Source: Pseudoteredinibacter isoporae_A (GTDB lineage: Bacteria; Pseudomonadota; Gammaproteobacteria; Pseudomonadales; Cellvibrionaceae). Taken from it: a stretch of DNA of 64,000 bases. Location of the stretch: assembly GCF_040372805.1 (NCBI RefSeq), contig NZ_BAABWJ010000001.1:434001-498000 (forward strand). Reading direction: 5' to 3'. Numbering within the stretch: the stretch's first letter is position 1; each line of letters starts with the position of its first letter. The notes under the pieces were generated by a model. That model saw nothing but the letters and a program-made list of their open reading frames with translations, did not search any database and was not told the origin of the DNA. This document shows, one piece after another, positions 27,269 to 35,323 of this stretch. The position numbers were made by a program, and so were the translations under genes.

Positions 27269-28069
27269 ATGAATATCTCTAGTAAAGCGGCGACGGTTCT
27301 CTACCGTAAAGATAACCATAGCTGCATCGTTTTTTCCGATCTGGTGGAGGGCCATGGTGTCCAGGCTAACCAGTTTCTTATTATTGACGAAAATCATACT
27401 GCGCTTATTGATCCCGGTGGCGATCTTACCTACACCCCCTTATCGATTGAGATCAGTAAACATGTCAGCCTCCAGGAACTGGATTATATTTTTGCTTCCC
27501 ACCAGGATCCCGACATCATTGCTTCATTACCACGCTGGATGATGCACAGCCACTGCAAAGTTGTGACCCCTAAACTTTGGTCACGCTTTCTGCCACATCT
27601 GGCATCCAGTTTCATTACGGACAAACTCAGCGCCTCAGTTGACGACCGCATCATTGGCGTACCCGACGAAGGTCAGAAAATTCCTTTTGGGCGCGATCAT
27701 ATCATTTGCTTGCCCGCGCACTTTCTCCACTCAGTCGGCAATTTGAATTTTTACGACCCGGTGAGCAAAATTCTGTTTTCGGGAGACATGGGTGCATCAA
27801 TTGTCGACAGCCATGCCGCCGATCCGGTGGATGATTTCGCAACGCATATCAAACTGATGGAAGGTTTCCACCGCCGCTATATGACCAGCAACAAAGCCTG
27901 TCGATTATGGGCCAAGATGGTCAGCCAGCTGGATGTGCAAATGATTGTGCCACAACACGGCCGCCCCTTTGTAGGACGAACCATGATTGCGCAATTCCTG
28001 AAATGGATCAGTGGCCTGAAGTGTGGCGTAGATCTGATGAGCGAACAGAATTATCAGATCATTAAATAA
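27269..28069 (+). CDS. Metallo-beta-lactamase-fold di-iron protein (oxygen-binding type)
   Basis: The 266-residue protein resembles the metallo-beta-lactamase part of flavodiiron proteins but has no flavodoxin domain. The metal site reads ASHQDPDI (histidine at residue 78, aspartates at 80 and 82) instead of the usual HxExDH. Further likely ligands are in LPAHFLHSVGN, LFSGDMGAS and VPQHGRP. Stand-alone proteins of this kind have been described as oxygen-binding di-iron sensors linked to chemotaxis. The FNR-like box upstream fits a role at low oxygen. It is a single gene; the crotonase gene converges on it. Confidence 0.8.
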   Translation: MNISSKAATVLYRKDNHSCIVFSDLVEGHGVQANQFLIIDENHTALIDPGGDLTYTPLSIEISKHVSLQELDYIFASHQDPDIIASLPRWMMHSHCKVVTPKLWSRFLPHLASSFITDKLSASVDDRIIGVPDEGQKIPFGRDHIICLPAHFLHSVGNLNFYDPVSKILFSGDMGASIVDSHAADPVDDFATHIKLMEGFHRRYMTSNKACRLWAKMVSQLDVQMIVPQHGRPFVGRTMIAQFLKWISGLKCGVDLMSEQNYQIIK

Positions 28070-28109
28070 AGCCATTCACCCCTGTTCCGGGCGCATCAAC
28101 TCAATGAAT

Positions 28110-28910
28110 TTAAATATCTGAAAAGTCCCCGCCTCGGCCCTTGCCCGAGGCGAAACGCGCTGCACCTGAACTGGCAAGCCCCTCGTCAACCACCGGGCGA
28201 CCGCGTGAGAATTCAATCGCCAGACCTTCTTCAAGGCTGCCATCAAAGGCCTGGTAAGCCGACAATCGATCTGCGCGCAGGCACTCTTGGGGAAACTGGG
28301 CAATGGACAAGGCCAATTGCTCCGCTTCCGCTCTCACGGTTCCTGTCGCAACCACGCGGTTCGCCAAGCCTATGTGCAACGCTTCTGCGGCCTCGACTGG
28401 ACGACCTGTCAAAATGAGATCCATTGCGCGACTCAAACCAATCAAACGCGGCAAACGCTGAGTCCCGCCATCGATCAGAGGCACCCCCCAGCGGCGACAA
28501 AAGATGCCGAACACCGCATCCTCTTCCATTACCCGCATATCACACCACAGCGCGAGCTCCATACCACCCGCCACCGCATGGCCTTCAATGGCCGCGATCA
28601 CCGGCTTACTCAATAACAGACGGGAAGGGCCCATGGGGCCGCTGTCATCCAGACTGATTGTTTCACCTTTCACTGGGGCGGGATCGGCCATGGGGTTTGC
28701 ACCTTCCATTTGAGCAACGGCTTTTAGATCTGCACCGGCACAAAAACCACCATCGCCATAAAACACGGCCACCTTGGCATCATCGTCTTGTTCAAAATCC
28801 ATAAAAGCCTTCGCCAAAGCCCGGGCGGTTGGCCCATCAACGGCATTTTTTGCGTGGGGACGATCGATGATGATTGTCGTCACGGGGCCCTGCTTCTCAA
28901 TGCGCACCAT
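28110..28910 (-). CDS. Enoyl-CoA hydratase/isomerase-family (crotonase) protein
   Basis: The 266-residue protein has the crotonase fold: the oxyanion-hole segment GGFCAGADLKAVAQ and the second conserved block AIEGHAVAGGMELALWCDMRV. Glu and Asp pairs expected of a hydratase are not obvious; WGVPLIDGGTQRLPRLIG follows. Such proteins act on acyl-CoA thioesters in fatty acid or aromatic breakdown. AAAGGTG lies about eight bases before the ATG. It stands alone, convergent with the di-iron gene, so the exact substrate cannot be told. Confidence 0.9.
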   Translation of the reverse strand: MVRIEKQGPVTTIIIDRPHAKNAVDGPTARALAKAFMDFEQDDDAKVAVFYGDGGFCAGADLKAVAQMEGANPMADPAPVKGETISLDDSGPMGPSRLLLSKPVIAAIEGHAVAGGMELALWCDMRVMEEDAVFGIFCRRWGVPLIDGGTQRLPRLIGLSRAMDLILTGRPVEAAEALHIGLANRVVATGTVRAEAEQLALSIAQFPQECLRADRLSAYQAFDGSLEEGLAIEFSRGRPVVDEGLASSGAARFASGKGRGGDFSDI

Positions 28911-29119
28911 TATCTGACACCTTTGTTTAAACCTTTACTGCCCAACACCGCTGTTTAACAGGTGTTAAACGATTGTGCTTAGGGGTTACCAGCCATTTAT
29001 TACTTTGATTAACTTAATATTGAAATGAGTGTAACATGCTCACTTTGAAGAAAGTCAAGCCAAGCTTAGCAAGCTCACACCAAGCCTTGATACAATGCCG
29101 CTTTTTGCGCAGCGAAACC

Positions 29120-30193
29120 ATGAGCCCAAAACACACCCTGAACAATTATCGAGAGCTGTTTCTATCAGAACGCCCCTTAATGGATGTTCGGGCACCGGTG
29201 GAGTTTCATCAGGGGCATTTCAACCATACTCACAATCACCCCCTCCTAGACGACCAACAGCGGCAAGCCATTGGCTTACGTTATAAAGAACAGGGCCAAG
29301 ACGCGGCCATTGAGCTGGGCTGGCAATTGGCGACCGAAGAGATTGTAGAACACCGCCTGCAGTCCTGGTCGAGCTTCGTCAAACAACACCCCGAGGGCGG
29401 CCTGTACTGCTTTCGCGGCGGCTTGCGCTCGCGCTTCAGCCAACAGCTATTGCGAGACCATGGCATCGACTACCCGATTGTTGAGGGCGGTTATAAAGCC
29501 ATGCGCCAGTTTCTCTTGCAGGAGCTCGAGCAGGCTTGTGAGTCGGCGCCCCTGATGATTGTCGCCGGGCCTACCGGCAGCGGTAAAACCAAGGCAATAC
29601 ATCAGATTGCGCGCAGCATCGATCTTGAAGGCAGCGCTAACCATCGTGGCTCGGCCTTTGGCCAACGGATTGGCAGTCAGCAGCCCGCACAAATCAGTTT
29701 CGAAAACGCCATCAGTCAACGATGGTTACAGCTGGGGCGCAAGCAAGCCGTTGTTATGGAAGATGAAGGCCGATTGATCGGTCGTCTGAACGTACCCAAC
29801 AATTTACAAAGTGCCATGCAGCGCGCGCCCCTGCTCCAAATTGACGAGCCCCTGAGCCAGCGTTGTCGCTGGGTAATCGAAGACTATGTCCTTGAGCCCC
29901 TGCAGCGTGTGGATATCGATACCTTTGGGGAGCAGCTGCAAAACAATCTCTACCGCATTCGCAAGCGTCTTGGGGGCTTGCGCTATGGGCAACTGCTAAA
30001 TGACTTTAGCCAGGCCTGCCTGGCCTGGAAGCAGGCGCCAGACCCAAGCCCGTTCTATCGCCCCATCGAACAATTGCTGCGTGATTATTACGACCCGATG
30101 TACAATTACCAGTTGCAACAGCGCCAGGGACAAGTACTATTCCGCGGCCGCTGTGCAGAAATTGTCGATTGGTGCCGCGAGCAAGATTTATAA
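29120..30193 (+). CDS. selU: SelU/MnmH, tRNA 2-selenouridine synthase
   Basis: The 357-residue enzyme swaps the 2-thio group of wobble uridine in tRNA for selenium, using selenophosphate. The N-terminal rhodanese domain has MDVRAPVEFHQGHF and the catalytic cysteine in YCFRGGLRSR. The C-terminal part has the P-loop GPTGSGKT near residue 150. I chose the ATG at 29120 because it puts the catalytic cysteine at residue 97, the position I recall for E. coli; an ATG at 29036 would add 28 unmatched residues. selD lies 1.1 kb downstream on the same strand. Confidence 0.94.
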   Translation: MSPKHTLNNYRELFLSERPLMDVRAPVEFHQGHFNHTHNHPLLDDQQRQAIGLRYKEQGQDAAIELGWQLATEEIVEHRLQSWSSFVKQHPEGGLYCFRGGLRSRFSQQLLRDHGIDYPIVEGGYKAMRQFLLQELEQACESAPLMIVAGPTGSGKTKAIHQIARSIDLEGSANHRGSAFGQRIGSQQPAQISFENAISQRWLQLGRKQAVVMEDEGRLIGRLNVPNNLQSAMQRAPLLQIDEPLSQRCRWVIEDYVLEPLQRVDIDTFGEQLQNNLYRIRKRLGGLRYGQLLNDFSQACLAWKQAPDPSPFYRPIEQLLRDYYDPMYNYQLQQRQGQVLFRGRCAEIVDWCREQDL

Positions 30194-30226
30194 ATACGTA
30201 GCCGTTTTACCCTATCTGGAGCAGAC

Positions 30227-30610
30227 ATGACCGTTATTCGCTGGATTTTAGGCCGCATTATTCTATTACTGAATGCGATTTTTCGCCCGAGTCAGCGCAA
30301 GCTGAGCCCTGAGCAAAAAGCCGCCCAACAGGCCAGCGCCGGAAATCTCGCGCTCTATCAATTTGCCGCTTGCCCATTCTGCGTCAAAGTTCGTCGTGAG
30401 CTGCATCGGCTGGATCTGGAACTGCCACTGCGCGATGCGAAAAGCTCTGAACTTTACCGCTCTGAGCTGGAACACGGCGGAGGCCGCATTAAAGTCCCAT
30501 GTCTGCGCATTGATGAAGGTGATAACAGCACTTGGCTTTACGAATCCAACGACATTATTGAATACCTGCGCGGACGCTTTCCTGCAGACGCTCAAATTGC
30601 ACAAGCCTAG
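30227..30610 (+). CDS. Membrane-anchored glutaredoxin-like protein
   Basis: The 127-residue product has an N-terminal hydrophobic helix (ILGRIILLLNAIF) followed by a glutaredoxin/GST-N-type thioredoxin fold with the redox motif CPFC in ALYQFAACPFCVKVRREL. The cis-proline segment is IKVPCLRID and the glutathione-binding end is LYESNDIIEYL. It would act as a membrane-attached thiol reductase facing the cytosol. It starts 33 bases after selU, so it is probably co-transcribed. A role in selenium reduction is possible from context only. An 8-bp hairpin follows. Confidence 0.85.
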   Translation: MTVIRWILGRIILLLNAIFRPSQRKLSPEQKAAQQASAGNLALYQFAACPFCVKVRRELHRLDLELPLRDAKSSELYRSELEHGGGRIKVPCLRIDEGDNSTWLYESNDIIEYLRGRFPADAQIAQA

Positions 30611-30622
30611 ACGCTCACTATC

Positions 30623-30643
30623 CCGGTGGGCCAGCCCCACCGG
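30623..30643 (+). terminator. Hairpin after the glutaredoxin-like gene
   Basis: CCGGTGGG (30623–30630) pairs with CCCACCGG (30636–30643) over five bases. A T-run is absent. Confidence 0.5.
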
Positions 30644-30840
30644 ATGATTACTCCCCTCTCGCTGCTCACGCCAAAATCGCTTCCAAGCCATACACCCCTC
30701 TTCCATTGCCTTGCGACGACTCCACAAGCTCAGACTCAAAACTGAACACATATTGAACAAGACGAACAATAAATAAACTTTAAGGTAATTCTTAAGTATT
30801 AAGTCCTGGTTCATTCAAAATGAATAAGTATTAGCTTTAA

Positions 30841-30856
30841 TGTGATCTTAGTCACG
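30841..30856 (+). promoter_or_regulatory. CRP/Vfr-like site
   Basis: TGTGATCTTAGTCACG matches TGTGA-N6-TCACA at 9 of 10 positions. It lies about 80 bases before the ATG of the unknown gene at 30933, a normal place for an activator. Confidence 0.5.
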
Positions 30857-30932
30857 TCGGCGATTGTCACCTCATGGTGTAATCAGCCGCCTAAACCGAT
30901 TCGCCAATGACACAAAAAACAAGGGGCCGTTA

Positions 30933-31250
30933 ATGGGCACTTTAGATAAAAATTGGAATTCGGAAATGGAGTTCGCGTTCGATGGGCAGCAGGAAGCTCA
31001 ATACCCGATGTTACTGCGTATGCAGCAGGACTTTGATTTTAAAATTATGCAGCAGGATTCGGGCTATCTGTTAAGCACTCGTGAATATCTCGATATTGAA
31101 AGTGTGGAAGTCTCTCCTCTTTTCCAGACCCTCGAGGCTCTGGAACACTATATCAACAAAAACATGGTTGATATTTTGTACAGCTATCTGTTCGACATCC
31201 CCAATCAGGATGTGAAAGAGCTGAACGGCGGCAACTACGCCATCGCCTAA
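30933..31250 (+). CDS. Hypothetical 105-residue protein
   Basis: The product is acidic, rich in aromatic residues and methionine, and has no signal peptide or membrane helix. It begins MGTLDKNWNSEMEFAF and contains YPMLLRMQQDFDFKIMQQ and LEALEHYINKNMVDILYSYL. I do not recognise it. GGGG lies eight bases before the ATG; an earlier in-frame start at 30864 would add 23 residues across the region just after the CRP-like site. It sits 59 bases before selD on the same strand, but selD seems to have its own −10 element. Confidence 0.6.
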   Translation: MGTLDKNWNSEMEFAFDGQQEAQYPMLLRMQQDFDFKIMQQDSGYLLSTREYLDIESVEVSPLFQTLEALEHYINKNMVDILYSYLFDIPNQDVKELNGGNYAIA

Positions 31251-31297
31251 GCTTTCACCTCCCGCGTTCGATTCAGTATTTATAGTGAGCACTGTCG

Positions 31298-31303
31298 TAT
31301 AAT
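31298..31303 (+). promoter_or_regulatory. −10 element directly before selD
   Basis: A perfect TATAAT ends seven bases before the selD ATG at 31310. A transcript from it would begin at or next to the start codon, making the mRNA leaderless. No good −35 and no ribosome site are visible. Confidence 0.4.
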
Positions 31304-31309
31304 CCGATA

Positions 31310-33529
31310 ATGGACAGTGCACATTATATTGATATCGTTTTGGTTGGCGGCGGTCACGCGCATGCTCAAGTTGTGAAAATGTGGGGGATGAACCCTCTCC
31401 CTGGCGTGCGTTTGAGTTTAATCAGTCCCAGCAGTTTTACCCCCTATTCCGGTATGTTGCCGGGACTTATCGCTGGCCATTACAGCTTCGAACAAAGTCA
31501 TATTGATCTTCGCCGGCTCTGTCATTGGGCCGGTGTGCGCTACATCAGTGATCGAGCACTAGCGGTCGATACTGAAAACAAAGCGGTTATTTTATCCGAG
31601 CAACCCGATCTGCCTTGCGACTTTCTTTCGCTGAATAACGGTATCACACCGGACCTCAGCATCGATGGCGCCCAGGAATTTGCCATTGGCGTGAAGCCTA
31701 TCAGCAACTTTTACCAACAATGGCAGACTGTCCTGCAACAGGAAGAGGCCGGCATCATCAGCGTGGTAGGAGCTGGCGTAGCGGGTATTGAACTCAGCTT
31801 GGCCATGGCTGAACGTCTCGACAAAGAAAAACGAACCGCAAACATTCAACTCATCTACCCGCAACCAGAACTGTTGCCCGACGCACCCTCAAAACTGCGC
31901 CAGACTTTAAGCCATGCCCTCAAGGCTTATGACATTGAATGCCTGCCAGGCTACCGGGTGACACAATTTACCCAAGACACCATTCACGGCGAGACCCCAG
32001 ACGGAGAAGCACTACGCCTGTATTCGGATTTTCACCTGCTGTGCACCCAGGCCAAGCCCGCCCAGTTTGCCCGTGAGTCTGGCCTAAAGTGTGATGAGCA
32101 GGGCTTTATTCTGCTGAATGACGCCTTGCAGTCTGTCAGTCATCCCTGGGTGTTTGCTGCGGGCGATACGGCCCAGCAAGCGAATCACCCAAGACCTCAG
32201 GCGGGTGTTTTTGCTGTTCGCCAGGGGCCGATTCTTTTTAAAAACCTGCAAGCTATTGCCCAAGGCAAAGCATTGCACCACTACACGCCACAAAAAGAAT
32301 TTTTAAAAATCATCAGCCTCGGCAAACGATCTGCGGTGGCCAGCCGGGGCCAGAAAGCCATTGCCCGGCCAGGCCTAAGCGCCGCATTGGTTTGGCAATG
32401 GAAGAATCACATCGATCAAAAATTTATGGCACGCTTCCGAAAACTGCCCGTCAAAAAGATGGGTAATCCCCACGGCCGCCCCCTGACACTTGATCTGCCC
32501 GATGGAAACATACTGCCCGATATGCACTGCGAAGGCTGCGGTGCCAAAGTATCTGCCGATACCCTGCAAAACACATTACGGGAGTTGAGTGACAGCCCTG
32601 CTTTGGATGTGGAACAACTGCCTGAGGATGCTGCTCAGCTCAGCCTGCCAAGCACAAGCACCTTATTACAAACCGTCGACAGCTTTTATGGTTTAGTAAC
32701 TGATCCCCACCTACAAGGGCGCATTGCCTGCCTGCACGCCATGAGTGATATTTTTGCAATGGGCGCTAAGGTTCACAGTGCCCAGGCACTCATCACTATT
32801 GCCCACGCAGGTGAGAACATTGTGAAGCGTGATCTGAAACGCATACTGCAAGGCATTCTTTTTGAGCTCGAACGACACCAAGCGAAACTGATCGGTGGTC
32901 ACAGCAGCCTGGCCGACAGCAACAGCATCGGTCTTGTGGTGAATGGATACAAAGCATCAGGGCCAACGCTGCTTAAAAATCAATTGCAAGACGGAGACCA
33001 TTTAATTCTCTGCAAAGCTTTGGGCAGCGGCATTATCTTCGCAGGCGAACAACAGGGCTTGAGCCAGGGGCCCTGGATTGATGCCGCGATCGAGCCCATG
33101 CTGCAGTCCAATTATCCAGCGGCACAATTGGCTTTGGAATACCGTGCAAGCGCCTGTACCGACATAACCGGTTTCGGTTTGGGCGGCCACCTTTTAGAAA
33201 TGTTGCGTGACAGCTCGCTCTGTGCGGAAATAAATACCGCGCATTTACCCCTACTCGACGGCGTCAGTACACTGCTTACACAAAAGGTTCGCAGCAGCTT
33301 ATCCCCCAAAAACCTGCGAACCCTGCGTCCCCATGCAAACCACTCGATTGACAACACCGCAGCGGAGATTCTGGCCGACCCACAAACCGGCGGCGGCCTG
33401 CTCATTGCCATTGCCGCGGAAAGATCCAGCGAATTACTCGAGCGCTTAAATGACCAAGGCTATCGTCGCAGCATGTGCATTGGGCGAGTTAAAACCAAAC
33501 ACAAACACCATTTGGAACTGCTGTCTTAA
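31310..33529 (+). CDS. selD: SelD, selenide water dikinase, with N-terminal FAD oxidoreductase domain
   Basis: The 739-residue protein is a fusion. Residues 1–385 are a pyridine-nucleotide-disulphide oxidoreductase-like domain with the FAD loop VLVGGGHAHAQ, a second Rossmann loop VVGAGVAGIELSLA and WVFAAGDTAQ. From about 395 the rest is SelD. Its active-site motif is HCEGCGAKVS with cysteine 410 and lysine 413, and ITGFGLGGHLLEML follows. SelD makes selenophosphate from selenide and ATP. The fused flavoprotein may deliver reduced selenium. With selU this supports selenouridine in tRNA; no selA or selB is in the window. Confidence 0.94.
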   Translation: MDSAHYIDIVLVGGGHAHAQVVKMWGMNPLPGVRLSLISPSSFTPYSGMLPGLIAGHYSFEQSHIDLRRLCHWAGVRYISDRALAVDTENKAVILSEQPDLPCDFLSLNNGITPDLSIDGAQEFAIGVKPISNFYQQWQTVLQQEEAGIISVVGAGVAGIELSLAMAERLDKEKRTANIQLIYPQPELLPDAPSKLRQTLSHALKAYDIECLPGYRVTQFTQDTIHGETPDGEALRLYSDFHLLCTQAKPAQFARESGLKCDEQGFILLNDALQSVSHPWVFAAGDTAQQANHPRPQAGVFAVRQGPILFKNLQAIAQGKALHHYTPQKEFLKIISLGKRSAVASRGQKAIARPGLSAALVWQWKNHIDQKFMARFRKLPVKKMGNPHGRPLTLDLPDGNILPDMHCEGCGAKVSADTLQNTLRELSDSPALDVEQLPEDAAQLSLPSTSTLLQTVDSFYGLVTDPHLQGRIACLHAMSDIFAMGAKVHSAQALITIAHAGENIVKRDLKRILQGILFELERHQAKLIGGHSSLADSNSIGLVVNGYKASGPTLLKNQLQDGDHLILCKALGSGIIFAGEQQGLSQGPWIDAAIEPMLQSNYPAAQLALEYRASACTDITGFGLGGHLLEMLRDSSLCAEINTAHLPLLDGVSTLLTQKVRSSLSPKNLRTLRPHANHSIDNTAAEILADPQTGGGLLIAIAAERSSELLERLNDQGYRRSMCIGRVKTKHKHHLELLS

Positions 33530-33640
33530 ACGCTGCCAATATTTTACGACCATTTGGCTATCGTTACCGCCTTGTCACACACCGACGTTACCCTTTAAGC
33601 TGAGCGATAACAGCGACCTTTCTGAAACCGTGAGTCCAAT

Positions 33641-35179
33641 ATGATCCAGCGTCGTCAATTTCTTCAACTTAGTGGCCTGGGCCTCGCCAGCGCGCCGCTG
33701 AGTGCAAGCATCAGCCATCAGGGGCAACGTCCAAGGCTGCCAGGTGGTATCAGCAGTGGCGATGTCAGTCAGGACGGTGCCGTGATTTGGAGCCGAAGCG
33801 ATCGCCCCGCGATGATGTGGGTTAGCGTCAGTACCGAAGCGGATTTCAAAAACAGTCAACGCTTTCCTGGCACCGCTGCCTTGGCGCAAACCGACTATAA
33901 TGCCAAAACCAACCTCACCGGTTTGCGGCCAGGCACCTCATATTTTTATCGCGTTCAGTTTGAAAGTCTGGATAAACCTGGCCTGTTTGGTGAACTGGAA
34001 CAGGGACGCTTTAAAACGGCACAGAACCAAGCTGCTAAGATTCGATTTTGCTGGTCGGGTGATACCGTCGGACAAGGTTATGGCATTGACCCTTCCAGAG
34101 GCGGCCTGCACTGCTATCAGGAAATGCTGAAACGACAAGCTGATTTTCTGGTGCACTGCGGTGATTTGATTTACGCCGACGGCCCCATTCAAGCTCAGAA
34201 AACACTCGCCGACGGCAGTGTTTGGAACAACATCACCACACTGGGAAAAAGCAAAGTAGCCGAGACACTGCAAGAGTTTCGGGAAAATTACTATTACAAT
34301 TTTCTGGACCCGAAATTCAAACAGTTTCACCAACAGATCGCCTGCTATCAACAATGGGACGATCATGAGGTGGTCAATAATTGGTATCCGGGCGAACAAC
34401 TACTGGACGACCAACGTTATACGGTAAAAAGCGTGTCACTGTTGGCCGAACGAGCCCGGCAAGCACTGTTGCAATGCAATCCAATTCGCCTCAATCCGGA
34501 AGACCCGCGCCGCATTTATCGCAAAGTTAGCCATGGCCCCATGCTGGATATTTTTTTCCTGGATATGCGCAGTTATCGTGCCGCAAACAACTTGAATCGT
34601 CAGAAAAATTCCTCAGCAGATACAGCCTTTCTCGGCGAACAACAATTGCGATGGCTGCAGGAATCCCTGGCAAACTCAAACGCCACATGGAAAATCATTG
34701 CCGCCGATATGCCCATTGGGCTCAGAGTGACAGAATGGCAAAGCGATATTGCCGAAAACGCCGCTAATGGGGATGGCCCAGCCTTGGGGCGAGAACTGGA
34801 AATCGCTCGTCTATTACAGTTTATTGCCGAAAACGACATTCACAATGTGCATTTTATTACCGCCGATGTGCACTACTGCGCATCTCATTATTACGACCCG
34901 CGAAAAGCTCAGTTCAAACACTTCAAACCATTTTGGGAGTTTGTCAGCGGCCCCCTCCATGCGGGCACTTTCGGGCCTAATGAGCTAGACAATACCTTTG
35001 GGCCGGAATTGGTTTTCAAAGGCATTCCAGATGATTTAACAGCCAACGCACCACCATCAGACAATCATCAGTTCTTTGGTGAAATCGAGATCGATGGTCT
35101 TAACAACACAATGACGGTTAAACACTTCAATCGCTTTGGCCAGGAGCTCTGGCACAAAACCCTGACAGCTGAAGCATAA
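33641..35179 (+). CDS. phoD: PhoD-family alkaline phosphatase, Tat-exported
   Basis: The 512-residue protein begins with a twin-arginine signal (QRRQFLQLSGLGLASAP) and so should be exported folded. A short N-terminal PhoD domain (GGISSGDVSQDGAVIWSRS) precedes the metallophosphoesterase core: FCWSGDTV, FLVHCGDLIYADG, WDDHEVVNNW and ITADVHY. PhoD enzymes use calcium and iron to release phosphate from mono- and diesters. Many come under PhoB control, but no clear Pho box is seen here. It starts 111 bases after selD and appears to be a separate unit. Confidence 0.9.
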   Translation: MIQRRQFLQLSGLGLASAPLSASISHQGQRPRLPGGISSGDVSQDGAVIWSRSDRPAMMWVSVSTEADFKNSQRFPGTAALAQTDYNAKTNLTGLRPGTSYFYRVQFESLDKPGLFGELEQGRFKTAQNQAAKIRFCWSGDTVGQGYGIDPSRGGLHCYQEMLKRQADFLVHCGDLIYADGPIQAQKTLADGSVWNNITTLGKSKVAETLQEFRENYYYNFLDPKFKQFHQQIACYQQWDDHEVVNNWYPGEQLLDDQRYTVKSVSLLAERARQALLQCNPIRLNPEDPRRIYRKVSHGPMLDIFFLDMRSYRAANNLNRQKNSSADTAFLGEQQLRWLQESLANSNATWKIIAADMPIGLRVTEWQSDIAENAANGDGPALGRELEIARLLQFIAENDIHNVHFITADVHYCASHYYDPRKAQFKHFKPFWEFVSGPLHAGTFGPNELDNTFGPELVFKGIPDDLTANAPPSDNHQFFGEIEIDGLNNTMTVKHFNRFGQELWHKTLTAEA

Positions 35180-35323
35180 TATTTGGCCAGCAACTTTTCA
35201 GCAGAATATTTACCCAATCATGGCCTGCCAAAAAGCACAGCCTGCGGGAGCCTCCACTGGCTGGACTCGGCAATAAACCTACCGCCATAATAGCCTCGCC
35301 CTTTTAACAGCAATAAGAAGATT

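Larger units (their letters stand above)
30611..30932. other. Intergenic region before the unknown 105-residue gene
   Basis: This 322-base gap holds a hairpin at 30623–30643, an AT-rich stretch with the palindrome TTCATT-CAA-AATGAA (30810–30824) and a CRP-like site at 30841–30856. No gene is supported on the plus strand; a long minus-strand frame is antisense to the glutaredoxin gene. Confidence 0.5.

Noticed and set aside
30266..30814. 182-codon minus-strand open frame covering the intergenic gap
   Set aside because: Mostly antisense to the glutaredoxin-like gene; the part over the gap has no recognisable domain.
33530..33640. Pho box before phoD
   Set aside because: Only a single weak TTGTCAC half-site is visible; no second repeat at 11 bases.
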